Translations under genes and position numbers: made by a program
The notes under the pieces: generated by a model
Databases searched by the model: none
What the model saw: the letters and a program-made list of their open reading frames with translations, nothing else
What the model was told of the DNA's origin: nothing
In this document: one piece after another, positions 7,214 to 17,239 of the stretch
Position numbering within the stretch: the stretch's first letter is position 1
Layout: every line of letters starts with the position of its first letter
Assembly: GCF_001514145.1 (NCBI RefSeq)
Contig: NZ_KQ948674.1
Coordinates: 143,790 to 207,789 of the forward strand
Direction: 5' to 3'
Length of the DNA stretch: 64,000 nucleotides
Origin: Streptomyces canus
Lineage (GTDB): Bacteria; Actinomycetota; Actinomycetes; Streptomycetales; Streptomycetaceae

Positions 7214-10072
7214 ATGGGGGAAGCGGTCGGCGGCAAGAGCCCCGTGGCGCAATGGGAGGCCATCGACGACGCGCACTCCCTTTCAACGCCGCCCGACAGG
7301 ATCGCTCCGCCGCTGGTGACCACCGCCCCGCTACAGCTCAACATCCACGAGCTCGGGTGGGACAACTTCGAAAAACTGGTCACCGAGATCGTGCGCAAGG
7401 TCGAAGGCCGTGAGGCCCGACGCCACGGCCGCCCGGGCCAGTCGCAAGAGGGCATCGACATCGTCGGCTTCCATCCCGATGCCCCGACCCGCGTCTACCA
7501 GGCGAAGAACTACGCGAGGTTCACCGCCGGCGTTCTTCAGCGGGCGGTGGAGAAGTACGCCTCGGGCAGCCGACCCTACGATGCCCGCGAACTGGTCATC
7601 GCCACGTCCGACGACACCAGCGACACGGAACTGCTCCGTGTGCTCTCGGAATTGAGGAAGAAGCACGCCGACCTGTCGATCGACCTGTGGGGGCGCCAAG
7701 AGCTCTCGGACATGCTCTACGACCACCCGCGCACCGTGACGAAGTTCTTCGGCCCTGCATCAGCCGACGCCTTCTGCCGACCAGCCGCCTCCACCGGGCA
7801 GACCCCCGAGGCCCTGGAGCAGCTTGCCGCAGCAGGCATGGAACGCATGGTGGCCCGCTGGATCGCCGCCGGAACCGAACCCGCGACCGCGGTCAAGTGC
7901 GCCCAGGACCCCTCCCTGGGCGATCCCCACCAGCGGTGGAACGACATCCCGCCGACCGGCCTCACCGTGATCGAAGGGGACTTCGGCTCGGGCAAGTCGC
8001 TGGCCGTGGAGCGCCTGCACGCCGCCGACATCGCCGCCGCCCGAAAGGATCCCGCAGCCCCGATCCCGGTATTCCTGTCCGCGAGGGACGTACGCGCCGA
8101 CCTCGGACGCGCCGTCAGAGAAGCCGCGGCCCTTGTTGGCACCCCGGCCGCCCGGCCGGTCCGGGCCGTACTGGACGGGCTGGACGAGCCAGGCCCGGAA
8201 CGCTCCGAGGACCTGCTGGCCCAGGCCCGGGCGCTGACCGCCATGCACCCGACCTGGAGCATCATCGCCTCCGCCCGTCCCGGCCTCCGCCTCACCGACA
8301 AGGAGCAGCGCATCTGCGAGCCGCTGTCACCGGAGGCCGTGGACGCCCTGGTCGAGCGGCTGGGAGGACATCCGGGAGCACTCGACGGCGTCTCCGCCGA
8401 GGTACGACAAGCCCTGCGGCGCCCCCTGTTCACGGTCATCGGGGCGGCCCTGCAGCGCGAGGACCGCCGCCTTCCAGGCCGGCCACTGGCGTTCCTGGAG
8501 GCGCTCGCCGAGCGCGGCATCCGTCTGTCCGGCAGGCCTGAGTCACACGCCCGGCGGCTGCTGACCCGCCTCGCCGCAGCGACCGTCGCAGGCGGCGGCC
8601 GGGCAGCCGCAGCCCAGTTGGGCGACACCGGCGACACCGACACCGTACTCGCCACGCGCCTGGTCGTCCTGCGCGGACGTACGCTGCAGTTCGCCCTCCC
8701 CGTCCTGGAGCAGTACTTCGCCGGACAAGCAGTCCTGGCCGGCCTGCTCCCGGACACCGTCCTGACCGACCCCCACCTCACGGCCCTGTGGCGGGGCGGG
8801 CTCGCCCTCGCCATCGCCGCGGGCGACTGGGACCAGGGCACCGATCTCGTTGAGCGACTCGCCGCGAGACAGCCCGGCGCCGCCGCCTGGATCGTCCACC
8901 ACGCCGTCCCCGGGCACTCCGACCTCACGGACGACGCCGGCACGACGGCACCCTTCCTGCCCGACACCGAGGTGACCCGCCGCATGCAGCAGGCATTGGA
9001 CACCTGGACGGCGCGCCTGGCACCCGCCTCCCGCCTGCTGTACGGGCCCTACCAAGGCCCACTGACCATCGACGCCCGCCTGGACGGCGGCCGACTCAGC
9101 GCGCACCTGCTGCGCCGTGACGGCGACGACACCCCCGCGCTGCGCATTCCCGCCGAGCACCGCTGGATCGAAGCAGACCGCCGGCACCGGCCCCTGCAGG
9201 GCTGGCACGGGCCGGTGGCGGCCGACCACGGAGCCTGGCCCTGGCACTGGGCCCTCGACGTCATCGCCGACCGGCTCACCGGCCTCTGCTCCTTTCAGGA
9301 GTTCGCCCTTCCCGACAGCCGACCGCACACCGCCGAGCGCCTCTGGCTGACCGCCAAGACACTGCTCGACCGCCACAACCACGACCACGCCCCGCTGCCC
9401 GCCGACGACGTTCTCACGGCAATCCGTTCCGCCCTGGGCAAGCACCCCAACGCCGTGAGGATCGGCTACAACAACCGGCTCCGCACCAACCCCGCCGAAC
9501 TCCGCCACCTTCAGCACACCCTGGAACAGGGCACGGGGATGAGCAGCGACGGCATGCTCCACCGCCCCTACGCAGAACCCGATGCCGACGAAGGGATGTG
9601 GATCTGGGGCGACTACTCACCCCAGCAACTCCACCGACTCGCCCAACAGGTACTCACGGCCGCGTTCGAGATCTACACCGCCCTCGTGACCACGTGGTTT
9701 CCCACCCTGCACGACACCCTTGGACTCACCGCCAGGCCAATACGGATCGCCGGCTCCCTCTACACGCACGGCGCCGACGAGACGCCGGCGCTCGTCCTGC
9801 GCCTGGCCACCCGCGCCCCCGGCGCGGACCCCGTTGATCTTCGCCTGTACGCAGGAGGCAACTCCGGCATCAACCCCGATGACTTGCTACCCGTCCCCGA
9901 GGAACCGACCACGGCTACGGGCTGGGCAAGGCCCCGCACTACCGATGCGCCCATCTCCCACCCCGAGCTCTACGGAGACACCCCAGCCATCGACTACGCC
10001 TACCTCTGGCTCCAGGACGACCTCGCCCGTCTCCACCTCGCAAAAGCGCCGCAGTCGCCCGGAGGACTCTGA
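7214..10072 (+). CDS. Mrr-like nuclease fused to STAND/NACHT-type NTPase
   Basis: 952 residues. Residues about 45-180 are an Mrr-type PD-(D/E)XK nuclease: FEKLVTEIV (E53), then GID with D82, then YQAKNY with Q96 and K98, the usual D...QxK active site. Residues about 250-330 are a P-loop NTPase: Walker A GDFGSGKS (255-262) and Walker B VLDGLDE (319-325). The remaining 600 residues are helical and probably sense a trigger. This layout is that of STAND-type immune proteins with a DNA-cutting effector (Avs-like or NACHT-like): ligand binding would oligomerise the protein and unleash the nuclease. All catalytic residues are present. Promoter C reads away on the other strand, so the gene is divergent from the small-gene operon. 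Confidence 0.8.
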   Translation: MGEAVGGKSPVAQWEAIDDAHSLSTPPDRIAPPLVTTAPLQLNIHELGWDNFEKLVTEIVRKVEGREARRHGRPGQSQEGIDIVGFHPDAPTRVYQAKNYARFTAGVLQRAVEKYASGSRPYDARELVIATSDDTSDTELLRVLSELRKKHADLSIDLWGRQELSDMLYDHPRTVTKFFGPASADAFCRPAASTGQTPEALEQLAAAGMERMVARWIAAGTEPATAVKCAQDPSLGDPHQRWNDIPPTGLTVIEGDFGSGKSLAVERLHAADIAAARKDPAAPIPVFLSARDVRADLGRAVREAAALVGTPAARPVRAVLDGLDEPGPERSEDLLAQARALTAMHPTWSIIASARPGLRLTDKEQRICEPLSPEAVDALVERLGGHPGALDGVSAEVRQALRRPLFTVIGAALQREDRRLPGRPLAFLEALAERGIRLSGRPESHARRLLTRLAAATVAGGGRAAAAQLGDTGDTDTVLATRLVVLRGRTLQFALPVLEQYFAGQAVLAGLLPDTVLTDPHLTALWRGGLALAIAAGDWDQGTDLVERLAARQPGAAAWIVHHAVPGHSDLTDDAGTTAPFLPDTEVTRRMQQALDTWTARLAPASRLLYGPYQGPLTIDARLDGGRLSAHLLRRDGDDTPALRIPAEHRWIEADRRHRPLQGWHGPVAADHGAWPWHWALDVIADRLTGLCSFQEFALPDSRPHTAERLWLTAKTLLDRHNHDHAPLPADDVLTAIRSALGKHPNAVRIGYNNRLRTNPAELRHLQHTLEQGTGMSSDGMLHRPYAEPDADEGMWIWGDYSPQQLHRLAQQVLTAAFEIYTALVTTWFPTLHDTLGLTARPIRIAGSLYTHGADETPALVLRLATRAPGADPVDLRLYAGGNSGINPDDLLPVPEEPTTATGWARPRTTDAPISHPELYGDTPAIDYAYLWLQDDLARLHLAKAPQSPGGL

Positions 10073-10300
10073 GCCTGCCGGACAGGCCATGCCAGCCCGT
10101 CATGAAGCATCACGGCCCATCCGCCGGACGACGGCTGGTAGCCTCCGGGTGGCTAGACGCGTACTGCCGCCCACGCCAGCTCCCACGCAGCAGGCGAAAA
10201 CGGGTCAAGGTCCCAGCGGGCCCGCGCCTCCCGAAGTCCATCGTGTATCGAGCGACAGGGCGGTCGAGCGTGGGCGGAACCGCCGGAAGCCGAGACCACG

Positions 10301-11089
10301 ATGCCCAAGTTCCAGAACCGATTCGCCGGCGTTGCGCGTCAGATCCAGGCCACTGCCGACATCAGGTACACCGACGCCCTGAAGCTGTTCGAACTCGACC
10401 GCGACGAACTGGTCCTGGCCGAGGCGCTGCGCACGGCCGGACTCGGGGATGCCGCCGCCGTCCTGACCGGCGTCACGTTCGTCTGCGCGGAGAGCACCGC
10501 CTGGTACGACGCCTTCGGCGAGGTCGAGAGCCTCTACTACGAGACCGACCCACACAAGGTCAAGCGGGTAGGCGAGGCGTGCAGGGGGGCGGCGGAGGCG
10601 GTGATGCGCCGAGCGGGCTTCCCGGAGGTCGACTTCGAACCGGAGGCGGAGGTCCTTCACGCTGCGTTCCTCGCGCTGTGCCAGGCGGGAACCGTCTCGG
10701 ACGGGGAAGCGCTGGCACGTGCCGCGCTCGGCGTGTTCGACCGAGAACCCCTGATGTGCTCCGACATCGTCCGGTCCAGGGGCCGTCGCCCCTTCACATA
10801 CCAGACCGCGAGTGAGCTGACCGGCCCCGATACGGCGTCAGCACTCGCAGCCCGGAAGGCTGCTCGTGCCATGGCCGCTGCGTCTCGGGTCAAGAAGAGC
10901 GCCGATGAGGAGTGGTACGAGGCTGCCCAGTTGATGGTGGCCGCGGCGTGGTACGCGAGCGTGGCCGCCGGCCGGCCGCCGCTGCACAACCTTCCGGCGT
11001 TCCAGGACTTCTACCGAGGGGAGATGGACGGCCCTGTCGACGACTTCCCGGACCCGATCCGACGCGGTGAGGCACCGGGTCCCCGCTAG
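10301..11089 (+). CDS. Hypothetical helical protein, 262 aa
   Basis: All-helical protein beginning MPKFQNRFAGVARQIQATAD. No domain recognised. The 228-base gap before it holds no other gene I can support. It may belong with the Mrr-STAND gene upstream, but the gap argues against tight coupling. Confidence 0.6.
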   Translation: MPKFQNRFAGVARQIQATADIRYTDALKLFELDRDELVLAEALRTAGLGDAAAVLTGVTFVCAESTAWYDAFGEVESLYYETDPHKVKRVGEACRGAAEAVMRRAGFPEVDFEPEAEVLHAAFLALCQAGTVSDGEALARAALGVFDREPLMCSDIVRSRGRRPFTYQTASELTGPDTASALAARKAARAMAAASRVKKSADEEWYEAAQLMVAAAWYASVAAGRPPLHNLPAFQDFYRGEMDGPVDDFPDPIRRGEAPGPR

Positions 11090-11240
11090 GAATCCGAGGA
11101 AGCCGCACCACACCGTGAGGGGATCCACGTGGGTGGGAGCGCCGCTCTGCCCATTTGGCCGCCGTGTTCAGCTGACCAGGCGGAGGCGTTGCTGGAGCCG
11201 ACACGCCCCGTAGCCGCCCGGCCTGAAGTGTCCGTCGGCA

Positions 11241-13022
11241 TCAGACCGTGGTGGCTGGGGCGGGGGACGGGACTTGGAGGCGGTCGAGGAGCTGACCGTA
11301 GGTCATCATTTCGTCTGCGGGGCCGTAGTCGAGAGCCTCGAGCAGGGCCTTCCAGCGTTCCGGCTGAGTGCCGCACTGGGCCAGCAGGTGGGGGAGCGCG
11401 ATGTTGGGCTCGGTGCGGGTGAGGACTTCGTCGGCGGGCAGTTGGCGTAGGTGGTGAAGCGTGTGGTGGCGGGATTCGAGGATCGCCCGGTACACCTCGC
11501 GGTCCGTCCACAGGCCGTCGGTCTCGGGCGCGTCCAGCCAGGACTGCAGTACGGCGCCCGGGTCGGGGTGGCTGTCGAGTTCCTCGTCGGTCAGCAGGCG
11601 CAGCACGGCCTCGGTGTCGTCGGCCGGGGCGAGCGCGGCCGCGGCCGTGTGCAGCCAGTCGGGGACGTCGTTCTGGTGGCCGATCCAGGAGAGTTCGAGC
11701 GGGTGCAGCGCAGGAAGGGTGTCGGTGACCGCGGTGCGTGGTGTGTGCGGGTTGCCGGCCAGGGCGAGCAGCGCGGCGACCCGTCGGTGCTGGTAGTTCC
11801 TTTCCAGGAGGCGGACCGGTGTGAGCAGGTCGGTGCCTTCGGTGACGCGGGCCAGGCGGGGGCTGGGCGGGCTGGAGACGACGGTCGGCTGGTCCACTGA
11901 GGTGAGGAGTGCGCACGCCTTGGCCAGGTGGGTGGCGTTGACGCTGAGCCGGGCGAGGTCCTCGGCCACCGGGAGGACCGTGTGCCGGGCGTTGTCGTTG
12001 CGGGACCGGGTGAGCAGGCGTCCGCGGCGCACGCATTCGTCGACTGCCGCGTGCAGCTGCTCGGCTGCGATGTCGACGAGGCCGGGGTTGTTGCCGACTC
12101 GTTCCGCGATGCGGTGGAGCCGGTGGCGGGCGGTCACGCTCGGCTTGGGCAGGCCGGCCATCTCCGGCAGACACAGCGCGGGCAGACAGGCCCGCAGCAG
12201 GGCTGTGTCGAGTGCCGGCCCGGGTTCCGGCTGTTCGACCGGAGCGTCTTCTGCACCTCGGAGGTGGTCGCCGCCCGACGTCATCAGGCGGTTGCGGCGG
12301 GCCTCCACCTCGGCGTGGTCCAGCAGGAGGTGCTGGACGGCCGTGCCGAGCGTGGGGTGTTTGACCAGAGCGGGCCACCGCTCGGGACAGGTCGAGAGGA
12401 TGCGCCAGGGGGCACCTTCGCCGAAATCGTGGGGTAGCCCCAGGTCAGGGCGTTCCAGGATCTTCCAGCCCTCGTGCCGGCCGGGGTTTTGCAGGAGACG
12501 GGCGAACGGGGTGAGGGCGTACTCCAGCACCGCGTCAAGGAGGGCGGGTGGCACGGGCGGGAACGGCTCGGCATCCGGGCGGTAGCGGTGGGGATTCCAC
12601 TCGGTGACAACACGTTCAAGATCGGTGTCCTGGAAGTGGCAGAGCAGCTCGATCGCACGGTCGATCTGGTCAGCGTGGCGGGCCAGGCCGATGACCAGCT
12701 CGGGTGTCGGGCGGTGTGTGCTCAGGATCGCCGGCAGATCGGCAGCAGTGACCACGCCCTGGCCGGCGAGGTCGGCGAGTTGCTTGTCCTCAGCCTGGTG
12801 AAGGAGCTGGCGGCGCAGGGCGGGGTCGGCCGCGCGTCGCAGCAGAACGGGCAGCGCCTCGGCGAAGGCCTTCTTGCGCCACTCCTCCCCGCGGCTGTCC
12901 ACGCCGTAGGGGGCGCGAGCGGGCGTGCACAGCGCCTCGATCACTGAGGGCAGCGCTTGGTCCGGCAGCTCCTCGGTGACGGCAAGCTGCTGCCACAGCG
13001 AGAACGTCCGAACGTTCACCAT
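11241..13022 (-). CDS. Large helical-repeat protein of unknown function
   Basis: 593 residues from ATG 13022 (an in-frame start 15 codons upstream is less likely). It is built of irregular helical units with motifs such as LLERNYQHRRVAALLALAGN and FARLLQNPGRHEGWKILERP, resembling leucine-rich-variant or HEAT-like repeats. No catalytic motif is visible. Divergent from the CoiA-like gene at 13207 across a 184-base spacer, which may hold promoters for both. Function unknown. Confidence 0.65.
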   Translation of the reverse strand: MVNVRTFSLWQQLAVTEELPDQALPSVIEALCTPARAPYGVDSRGEEWRKKAFAEALPVLLRRAADPALRRQLLHQAEDKQLADLAGQGVVTAADLPAILSTHRPTPELVIGLARHADQIDRAIELLCHFQDTDLERVVTEWNPHRYRPDAEPFPPVPPALLDAVLEYALTPFARLLQNPGRHEGWKILERPDLGLPHDFGEGAPWRILSTCPERWPALVKHPTLGTAVQHLLLDHAEVEARRNRLMTSGGDHLRGAEDAPVEQPEPGPALDTALLRACLPALCLPEMAGLPKPSVTARHRLHRIAERVGNNPGLVDIAAEQLHAAVDECVRRGRLLTRSRNDNARHTVLPVAEDLARLSVNATHLAKACALLTSVDQPTVVSSPPSPRLARVTEGTDLLTPVRLLERNYQHRRVAALLALAGNPHTPRTAVTDTLPALHPLELSWIGHQNDVPDWLHTAAAALAPADDTEAVLRLLTDEELDSHPDPGAVLQSWLDAPETDGLWTDREVYRAILESRHHTLHHLRQLPADEVLTRTEPNIALPHLLAQCGTQPERWKALLEALDYGPADEMMTYGQLLDRLQVPSPAPATTV

Positions 13023-13206
13023 GCTCGACCCCTCCCAGGATGCGACCCCGTGTGACCGGCTGGTCACGGCATTGCCTGAGGCGACGGTACGCGGCGCAGG
13101 TCGCCCACCGGTCCGGAACGGTGTAATACGCCGTCAAATGGCGCCGGGAGGCCGTCTCTTCGGTCGCCCGCCGAGGGGAACAGGGCTACTGGCAGGATGA
13201 GTTGGA

Positions 13207-14877
13207 GTGAAAGGCGGGGAGTTCTTGCGGGACGACAGGCGGCAGATTCAGACGGCAGTGCTGGGCAGCGCGGACTCCGATGAGCCGCTGATGCTGCCGC
13301 TCGAGGCGATCGAAGTGGATGCCTTCCGGCGCATTCACGAACACGACACCTTCTGGTGCGGACTGCTGCTCGGGGGCTGCGGCGGCCAGTTGACCACCAA
13401 GCTTTACACGGACCGCGCCTGTCACTTCGCGCACCACCCAGACCCGGACGGCCGACCCCACGCCTGCCGGCGCCGCGCCCGCGGCGTGAACAGCGCCGAC
13501 CACCTGTATGTGAAGTCCGCAGCCGCCGCCTGGCTGCGCGACCGCGGCGAACAGGCCCGCTTCGACTTCACCCAGCCCGATGGCGCACCGGTCGGCTCCG
13601 TCGTGGACATCCGCTTCAAGAACCGCGGACTGCGGGTGCACCTGGATGAGACGGTGCCCCCGGTGTGGGACGGAGAGTACGAGCCGGTGCTGGCTGTGTC
13701 GGTGCCGGTGGACGGCGCCACCCTGGCCCACCGCTGGTACGTCCACCGCATCCGTCTGGACAGCGAAGGCACCACCCGCCAGGTCCGTATCGGAACCGAG
13801 GCCTTCGCCAGGGAGATCGAGTGGTACGGCCTGGGCCAGTGCGAAGTGACGGAGCGAGGGCTGTCGACGCCGGCGGTCGAGCGGATCGTGCAGTCCCGCA
13901 CGACGCCTCCTCCCACGCGGTGGTCTCCGAGCAGACCCCGGAAGGGGCCAGACGCCGATGCCCGGGCCCGGGGACTGATGCGCCGGTTGGCCGATGCCCT
14001 GAAGGTCGACTCCGTCATCATGGTGCGCCGAGTGTGCCGCGAGATCGCCGAACTGACAGGAGTGAGCGAGGAAGTACACCGGGAACTGGCGACCGCGGTT
14101 GAAGAGGCCCAGCGCTGGCTGGATGAACAGGCCGAAGCCCGCCATGACCTGTTCGCCCGCCTGGACCAGGCGGCGACCGAGGAGGACGCCAAGCAGGTGC
14201 GGGATCTCCTGATCCTCGTCAACGCGACCGCCGCAGCTGACCGTACCGAGGCCGAGGACGCCATCGTGGAGAAGGCCACCGAGTTCTTCGCCGGCCTCGC
14301 CCACGCCGCCCATGAGCAGATCGAGGCGGAGGCCGCAGCCGAGCGAGCCGCGGGGGAGGCTGCTGCCCGCGTGCGTAGCACTCTCAAGAGCCTACGCCGC
14401 CATGATGCCTACACGTACGACCTGCGCCCTCAAGTGGAGATTCTCCTGCGGTCGGCGGCAGCGTCGGGTGACCGGCTAACCGCCCGCCAGGCGGCAGAAG
14501 TTGACGTCTGGAAGAAGCGCGCGGCCGACGGAGTCCCTCCCAGACCGCTGTACAAGCAGGTGGCCCGACGGTACTGGATCCAACGCAGCTGTCCCCGCTG
14601 CCAAGCCGGGAAGGGCAAGGACTGCGTGTTCGCCGAGGGGACCAACGCCGGCACGGTACGCGAGTTCCCCCACGATGAGCGGCTGCAGCCGATCGTGGAC
14701 GAACGGAAGGCCAGGGAGAAGGCGATTCCGCGCCCGTGGCGCGTGTACGACATCACCTGCCCAGATTGCGGCCGGGGTTACAACGCGCCTTGCAAGAGCC
14801 CGTCCGGCCCGCACCGTTCCCGCGTCGAATTGGCCAAGGAGTACACCCGTCTCCGCAAACCCCCGCCGAAGAGGTAG
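13207..14877 (+). CDS. CoiA-like nuclease with two C-terminal zinc knuckles
   Basis: 556 residues from a GTG start. The N-terminal 150 residues match the competence-protein CoiA group: a cysteine-bearing region CGGQLTTKLYTDRACHFAHH, then SADHLYVKSAAAAWL and the nuclease-like VVDIRFKNRGLRVHLD. A long coiled-coil-like middle (about 240-420) is rich in Ala, Glu and Arg. At the C-terminus are two zinc-binding groups, CPRCQAGKGKDC and CPDCGRGYNAPC, of a type common in Streptomyces mobile DNA. CoiA-like proteins are thought to act on DNA during uptake or recombination; the present role is inferred only. The ribosome-binding site is weak. Confidence 0.7.
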   Translation: MKGGEFLRDDRRQIQTAVLGSADSDEPLMLPLEAIEVDAFRRIHEHDTFWCGLLLGGCGGQLTTKLYTDRACHFAHHPDPDGRPHACRRRARGVNSADHLYVKSAAAAWLRDRGEQARFDFTQPDGAPVGSVVDIRFKNRGLRVHLDETVPPVWDGEYEPVLAVSVPVDGATLAHRWYVHRIRLDSEGTTRQVRIGTEAFAREIEWYGLGQCEVTERGLSTPAVERIVQSRTTPPPTRWSPSRPRKGPDADARARGLMRRLADALKVDSVIMVRRVCREIAELTGVSEEVHRELATAVEEAQRWLDEQAEARHDLFARLDQAATEEDAKQVRDLLILVNATAAADRTEAEDAIVEKATEFFAGLAHAAHEQIEAEAAAERAAGEAAARVRSTLKSLRRHDAYTYDLRPQVEILLRSAAASGDRLTARQAAEVDVWKKRAADGVPPRPLYKQVARRYWIQRSCPRCQAGKGKDCVFAEGTNAGTVREFPHDERLQPIVDERKAREKAIPRPWRVYDITCPDCGRGYNAPCKSPSGPHRSRVELAKEYTRLRKPPPKR

Positions 14878-15016
14878 GCAGAGACCAAGGCTTCCGAACC
14901 GGGGAGCCGTCTCGGACGAGCTCGTTGAGATGCGTCCAGGGGGCCGTGACGTCGCGAGCTCGCCTCGCGCGACGGTCTTGGCCGGCCCCGGTCCCGGATC
15001 GAGCACGGCCCGGGGG

Positions 15017-15388
15017 TCAGGTCTCGCCGCGGGACCGGGCGGCACTGATGGCCAGCTCGGTCTCCGTGCGGACGAGGAGCTCCAGGGCGGCCGTTGTGCG
15101 AGGGGCTTGCTCACGAACGGCACCCGACAGACGGAGGTGAGCGGCCAAACGCACGTCGCTCAGCGCGGCTTCCGAAACAGTCAGGCCGTACACCGCGGCC
15201 GGGTCCGCGAAGTTCGTCAGGCGCCACAGCTCTTCGGCGGTCAGAGGACCGCCCTGCGTGGCGGCGTCGAACGAGGCCTGCACGTCCGGTGGCGGCTTGT
15301 CAGGATCGTCCAGGATCGTCTGGAGCACGAGGCGCAGATCGTCGGGGTCCACGCGAACCGACTCGTTGAAGTCGAGGTGGAGCATCAA
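15017..15388 (-). CDS. Hypothetical protein, 123 aa
   Basis: Starts MMLHLDFNESVRVDPDDLRL with AAGGAAGG upstream. Helical, with DPDKPPPDVQASFDAATQGG in the middle and LRLSGAVREQAPRTTAALEL at the end. No family recognised; the 280 bases beyond its start contain no gene I can support. Confidence 0.55.
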   Translation of the reverse strand: MMLHLDFNESVRVDPDDLRLVLQTILDDPDKPPPDVQASFDAATQGGPLTAEELWRLTNFADPAAVYGLTVSEAALSDVRLAAHLRLSGAVREQAPRTTAALELLVRTETELAISAARSRGET

Positions 15389-15669
15389 GGCCTTCCTTCA
15401 TGAAGCCGGGTCCGGGACGAGGAACGGACGTCGTGAGTCCCGCACGCCCGTCCCCAGGTGAACGAGGAACCGCCGTGCCGGTCACCGGCCCCGCCGCTTG
15501 ATCACTGCAGTGATGACGAAGGCCTGCTCAGCCCCATCAGCGCTTCCCACAGGAGGTCGCGGTGGACCTGCTGCGGAGGGTGCCCGGCGGGCAGGCCGCA
15601 GCTCCCCAACCCGTGGCCGGCGGGCCGCTGTGCCCATGCGCCGCAACGCGGGGGCTCAGTGTCGTCGAC

Positions 15670-16284
15670 TCAGCGGTAGTCCATGGCGTGGTGGTGATGC
15701 GGGACGCCGTCGTGCCCACGCTCCAGATCACACGACCAGGGATCCCACTCGGATACGGGCGGGTGAACCTCCAGGGCGGGGCACAGGCGCTGGCGGTCGG
15801 CCCTCCTGAACCTCAGGGCGAACCCGTAGCCCGAGACCAACGCGGGAGCTGGCTCGCAGCCGTAGCCAGCCTGCTGCAGCGCCCGCTCGCATACGGGGCC
15901 GATCTCGTGCGACTCGAACGCCAGGCGGGCGACTCCACCGCTTGACCAGTCCTCGTTGGCCCGGACGAAGACCACCGCGTGCGGTTCGTCGCAGCCGAGG
16001 TGCTCCCCGATCGCCTCGTCGAGGAGGTGATGGACGAAGTCGCCCTCGGCGTACGGCGCGTAGCCCGACCGGCGTGGTCGGCCCGACGTGGTAACCGCTG
16101 GCAGAGGGCTCCCGCTTTCGGTGACCGCCACGTCGTGCAGACGCGTGGGAGGTATGAAGCGGGGCGGGCCGCTCGTGCGTGCATCGACCACCGGGACACC
16201 CTGGTCGGTGCTCGGGCCGATGACACGTAGAAACGAGACCTCGCTTCGTCGGCAAGACCGGAACAACCGGCCGACTCTCGGCAT
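15670..16284 (-). CDS. Hypothetical protein, 204 aa
   Basis: GAGAAGGAG precedes the ATG at 16284. After a basic N-terminus the sequence has EGDFVHHLLDEAIGEHLGCD, HAVVFVRANEDWSSGGVARL and a His-rich tail HHHHAMDY. Not recognised. The His tail could bind metal. Confidence 0.5.
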   Translation of the reverse strand: MPRVGRLFRSCRRSEVSFLRVIGPSTDQGVPVVDARTSGPPRFIPPTRLHDVAVTESGSPLPAVTTSGRPRRSGYAPYAEGDFVHHLLDEAIGEHLGCDEPHAVVFVRANEDWSSGGVARLAFESHEIGPVCERALQQAGYGCEPAPALVSGYGFALRFRRADRQRLCPALEVHPPVSEWDPWSCDLERGHDGVPHHHHAMDYR

Positions 16285-16678
16285 CGGCTTCTCTCCTTCT
16301 CAAGCCCGACCCGGCGCCGTGTACGTATGACGGGGACTCCAACCGCCACAGCCGACGTTGGCAGAGGTGCTCCCCGTGGGCCACGAGGAGCCTACCGGCC
16401 AGCGGCAGCCGCTCGGCGACTGCACCGCCACGACGGAAGCCCACGATCATCGCCATGCCGTCGCTGCCCAGGCGGGCGCGGACTGTGAGATCCGCATGGG
16501 GAGAGGGCGCGTACGGTGTGCGGCTGCCCCTCGGCAATGCGATGGCCCACGGCCAACGGGCCGGGAGCGCAGAAGGGCATGACCAGCTGGCTTCGGCCTC
16601 AGCGTCGTCTTCGTCTCCGAGGCTTGCAGAGATCGGGTCTTTTTGGACGGCAAGCACGTCTGTTGGGGGCGAAGTCGC
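16285..16678. other. No confident gene
   Basis: One minus-strand frame here gives a plausible stretch (GMAMIVGFRRGGAVAERLPL, then LLVAHGEHLCQRRLWRLESP), but it runs through without a natural end into the next gene. It may be a decayed ORF. Nothing else was seen. Confidence 0.3.
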
Positions 16679-16960
16679 TTATTCCGCTGCGAATGTGGCG
16701 GTGAAGGTGTCGTGGCCGTCGGCAGGCCAGTCCCCGCCGGTCATGATGGAGAGGTGGACGTGGAAGAGAGGGCAGTGGACGTGCGCGGGGAAGCTGTCGG
16801 GAGGAACGTCGTCCGGTACCAAGATCATCAGCAACTCGCCGCACACGATGCAGTCGGTCTCCGCGTACCGAAGTTCGCCCGCCGTCCACTTGGGGTACCG
16901 CCGCTTCCAGGAGTGACCGCAACCCGTCGTGAAGCGCGTACCAATCACGGTCCGTCGCAT
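16679..16960 (-). CDS. Hypothetical protein with Cys/His pairs, 93 aa
   Basis: Start at ATG 16960 (MRRTVIGTRFTTGCGHSWKR); an upstream ATG at 17026 has no supporting features. Cysteines occur as TGCGH, TDCIVCGE and VHCPLFHVH, enough to hold one zinc ion. Small zinc-ribbon-like protein of unknown role, downstream of the RNA terminator at 17203. Confidence 0.5.
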   Translation of the reverse strand: MRRTVIGTRFTTGCGHSWKRRYPKWTAGELRYAETDCIVCGELLMILVPDDVPPDSFPAHVHCPLFHVHLSIMTGGDWPADGHDTFTATFAAE

Positions 16961-17202
16961 GTCTCCTGCCTCCAATGGACTAGGTGGTTTCGCCTCGGAA
17001 GGTGTCGTGTGCTCCGGCCGGACCATCGGGCCCGGTGCCGTACCCTTCGCGGAGGCGGTGAACGTCAGGAGCCGTGAGTTTCCTTTGCGGCAGGTGTCCC
17101 GCAGTGGCTGAGTCGGCTCGACGCGTCAGCGGGCCCCGTGTCGTAGCGCTACAACACCTGCCCGGCTCGGGCGTCACCGCTGAGCCAGTAGTAATTCGTA
17201 CC

Positions 17203-17234
17203 CCTGGTCGAGGCCGGGGGTGGCCTCGACCAGG
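17203..17234 (-). terminator. Terminator of the structured RNA
   Basis: Perfect 13-bp stem CCTGGTCGAGGCC / GGCCTCGACCAGG with a 6-base loop. It begins five bases beyond the tRNA-like acceptor stem. There is no U-tract. Confidence 0.65.
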
Positions 17235-17239
17235 AGGCT

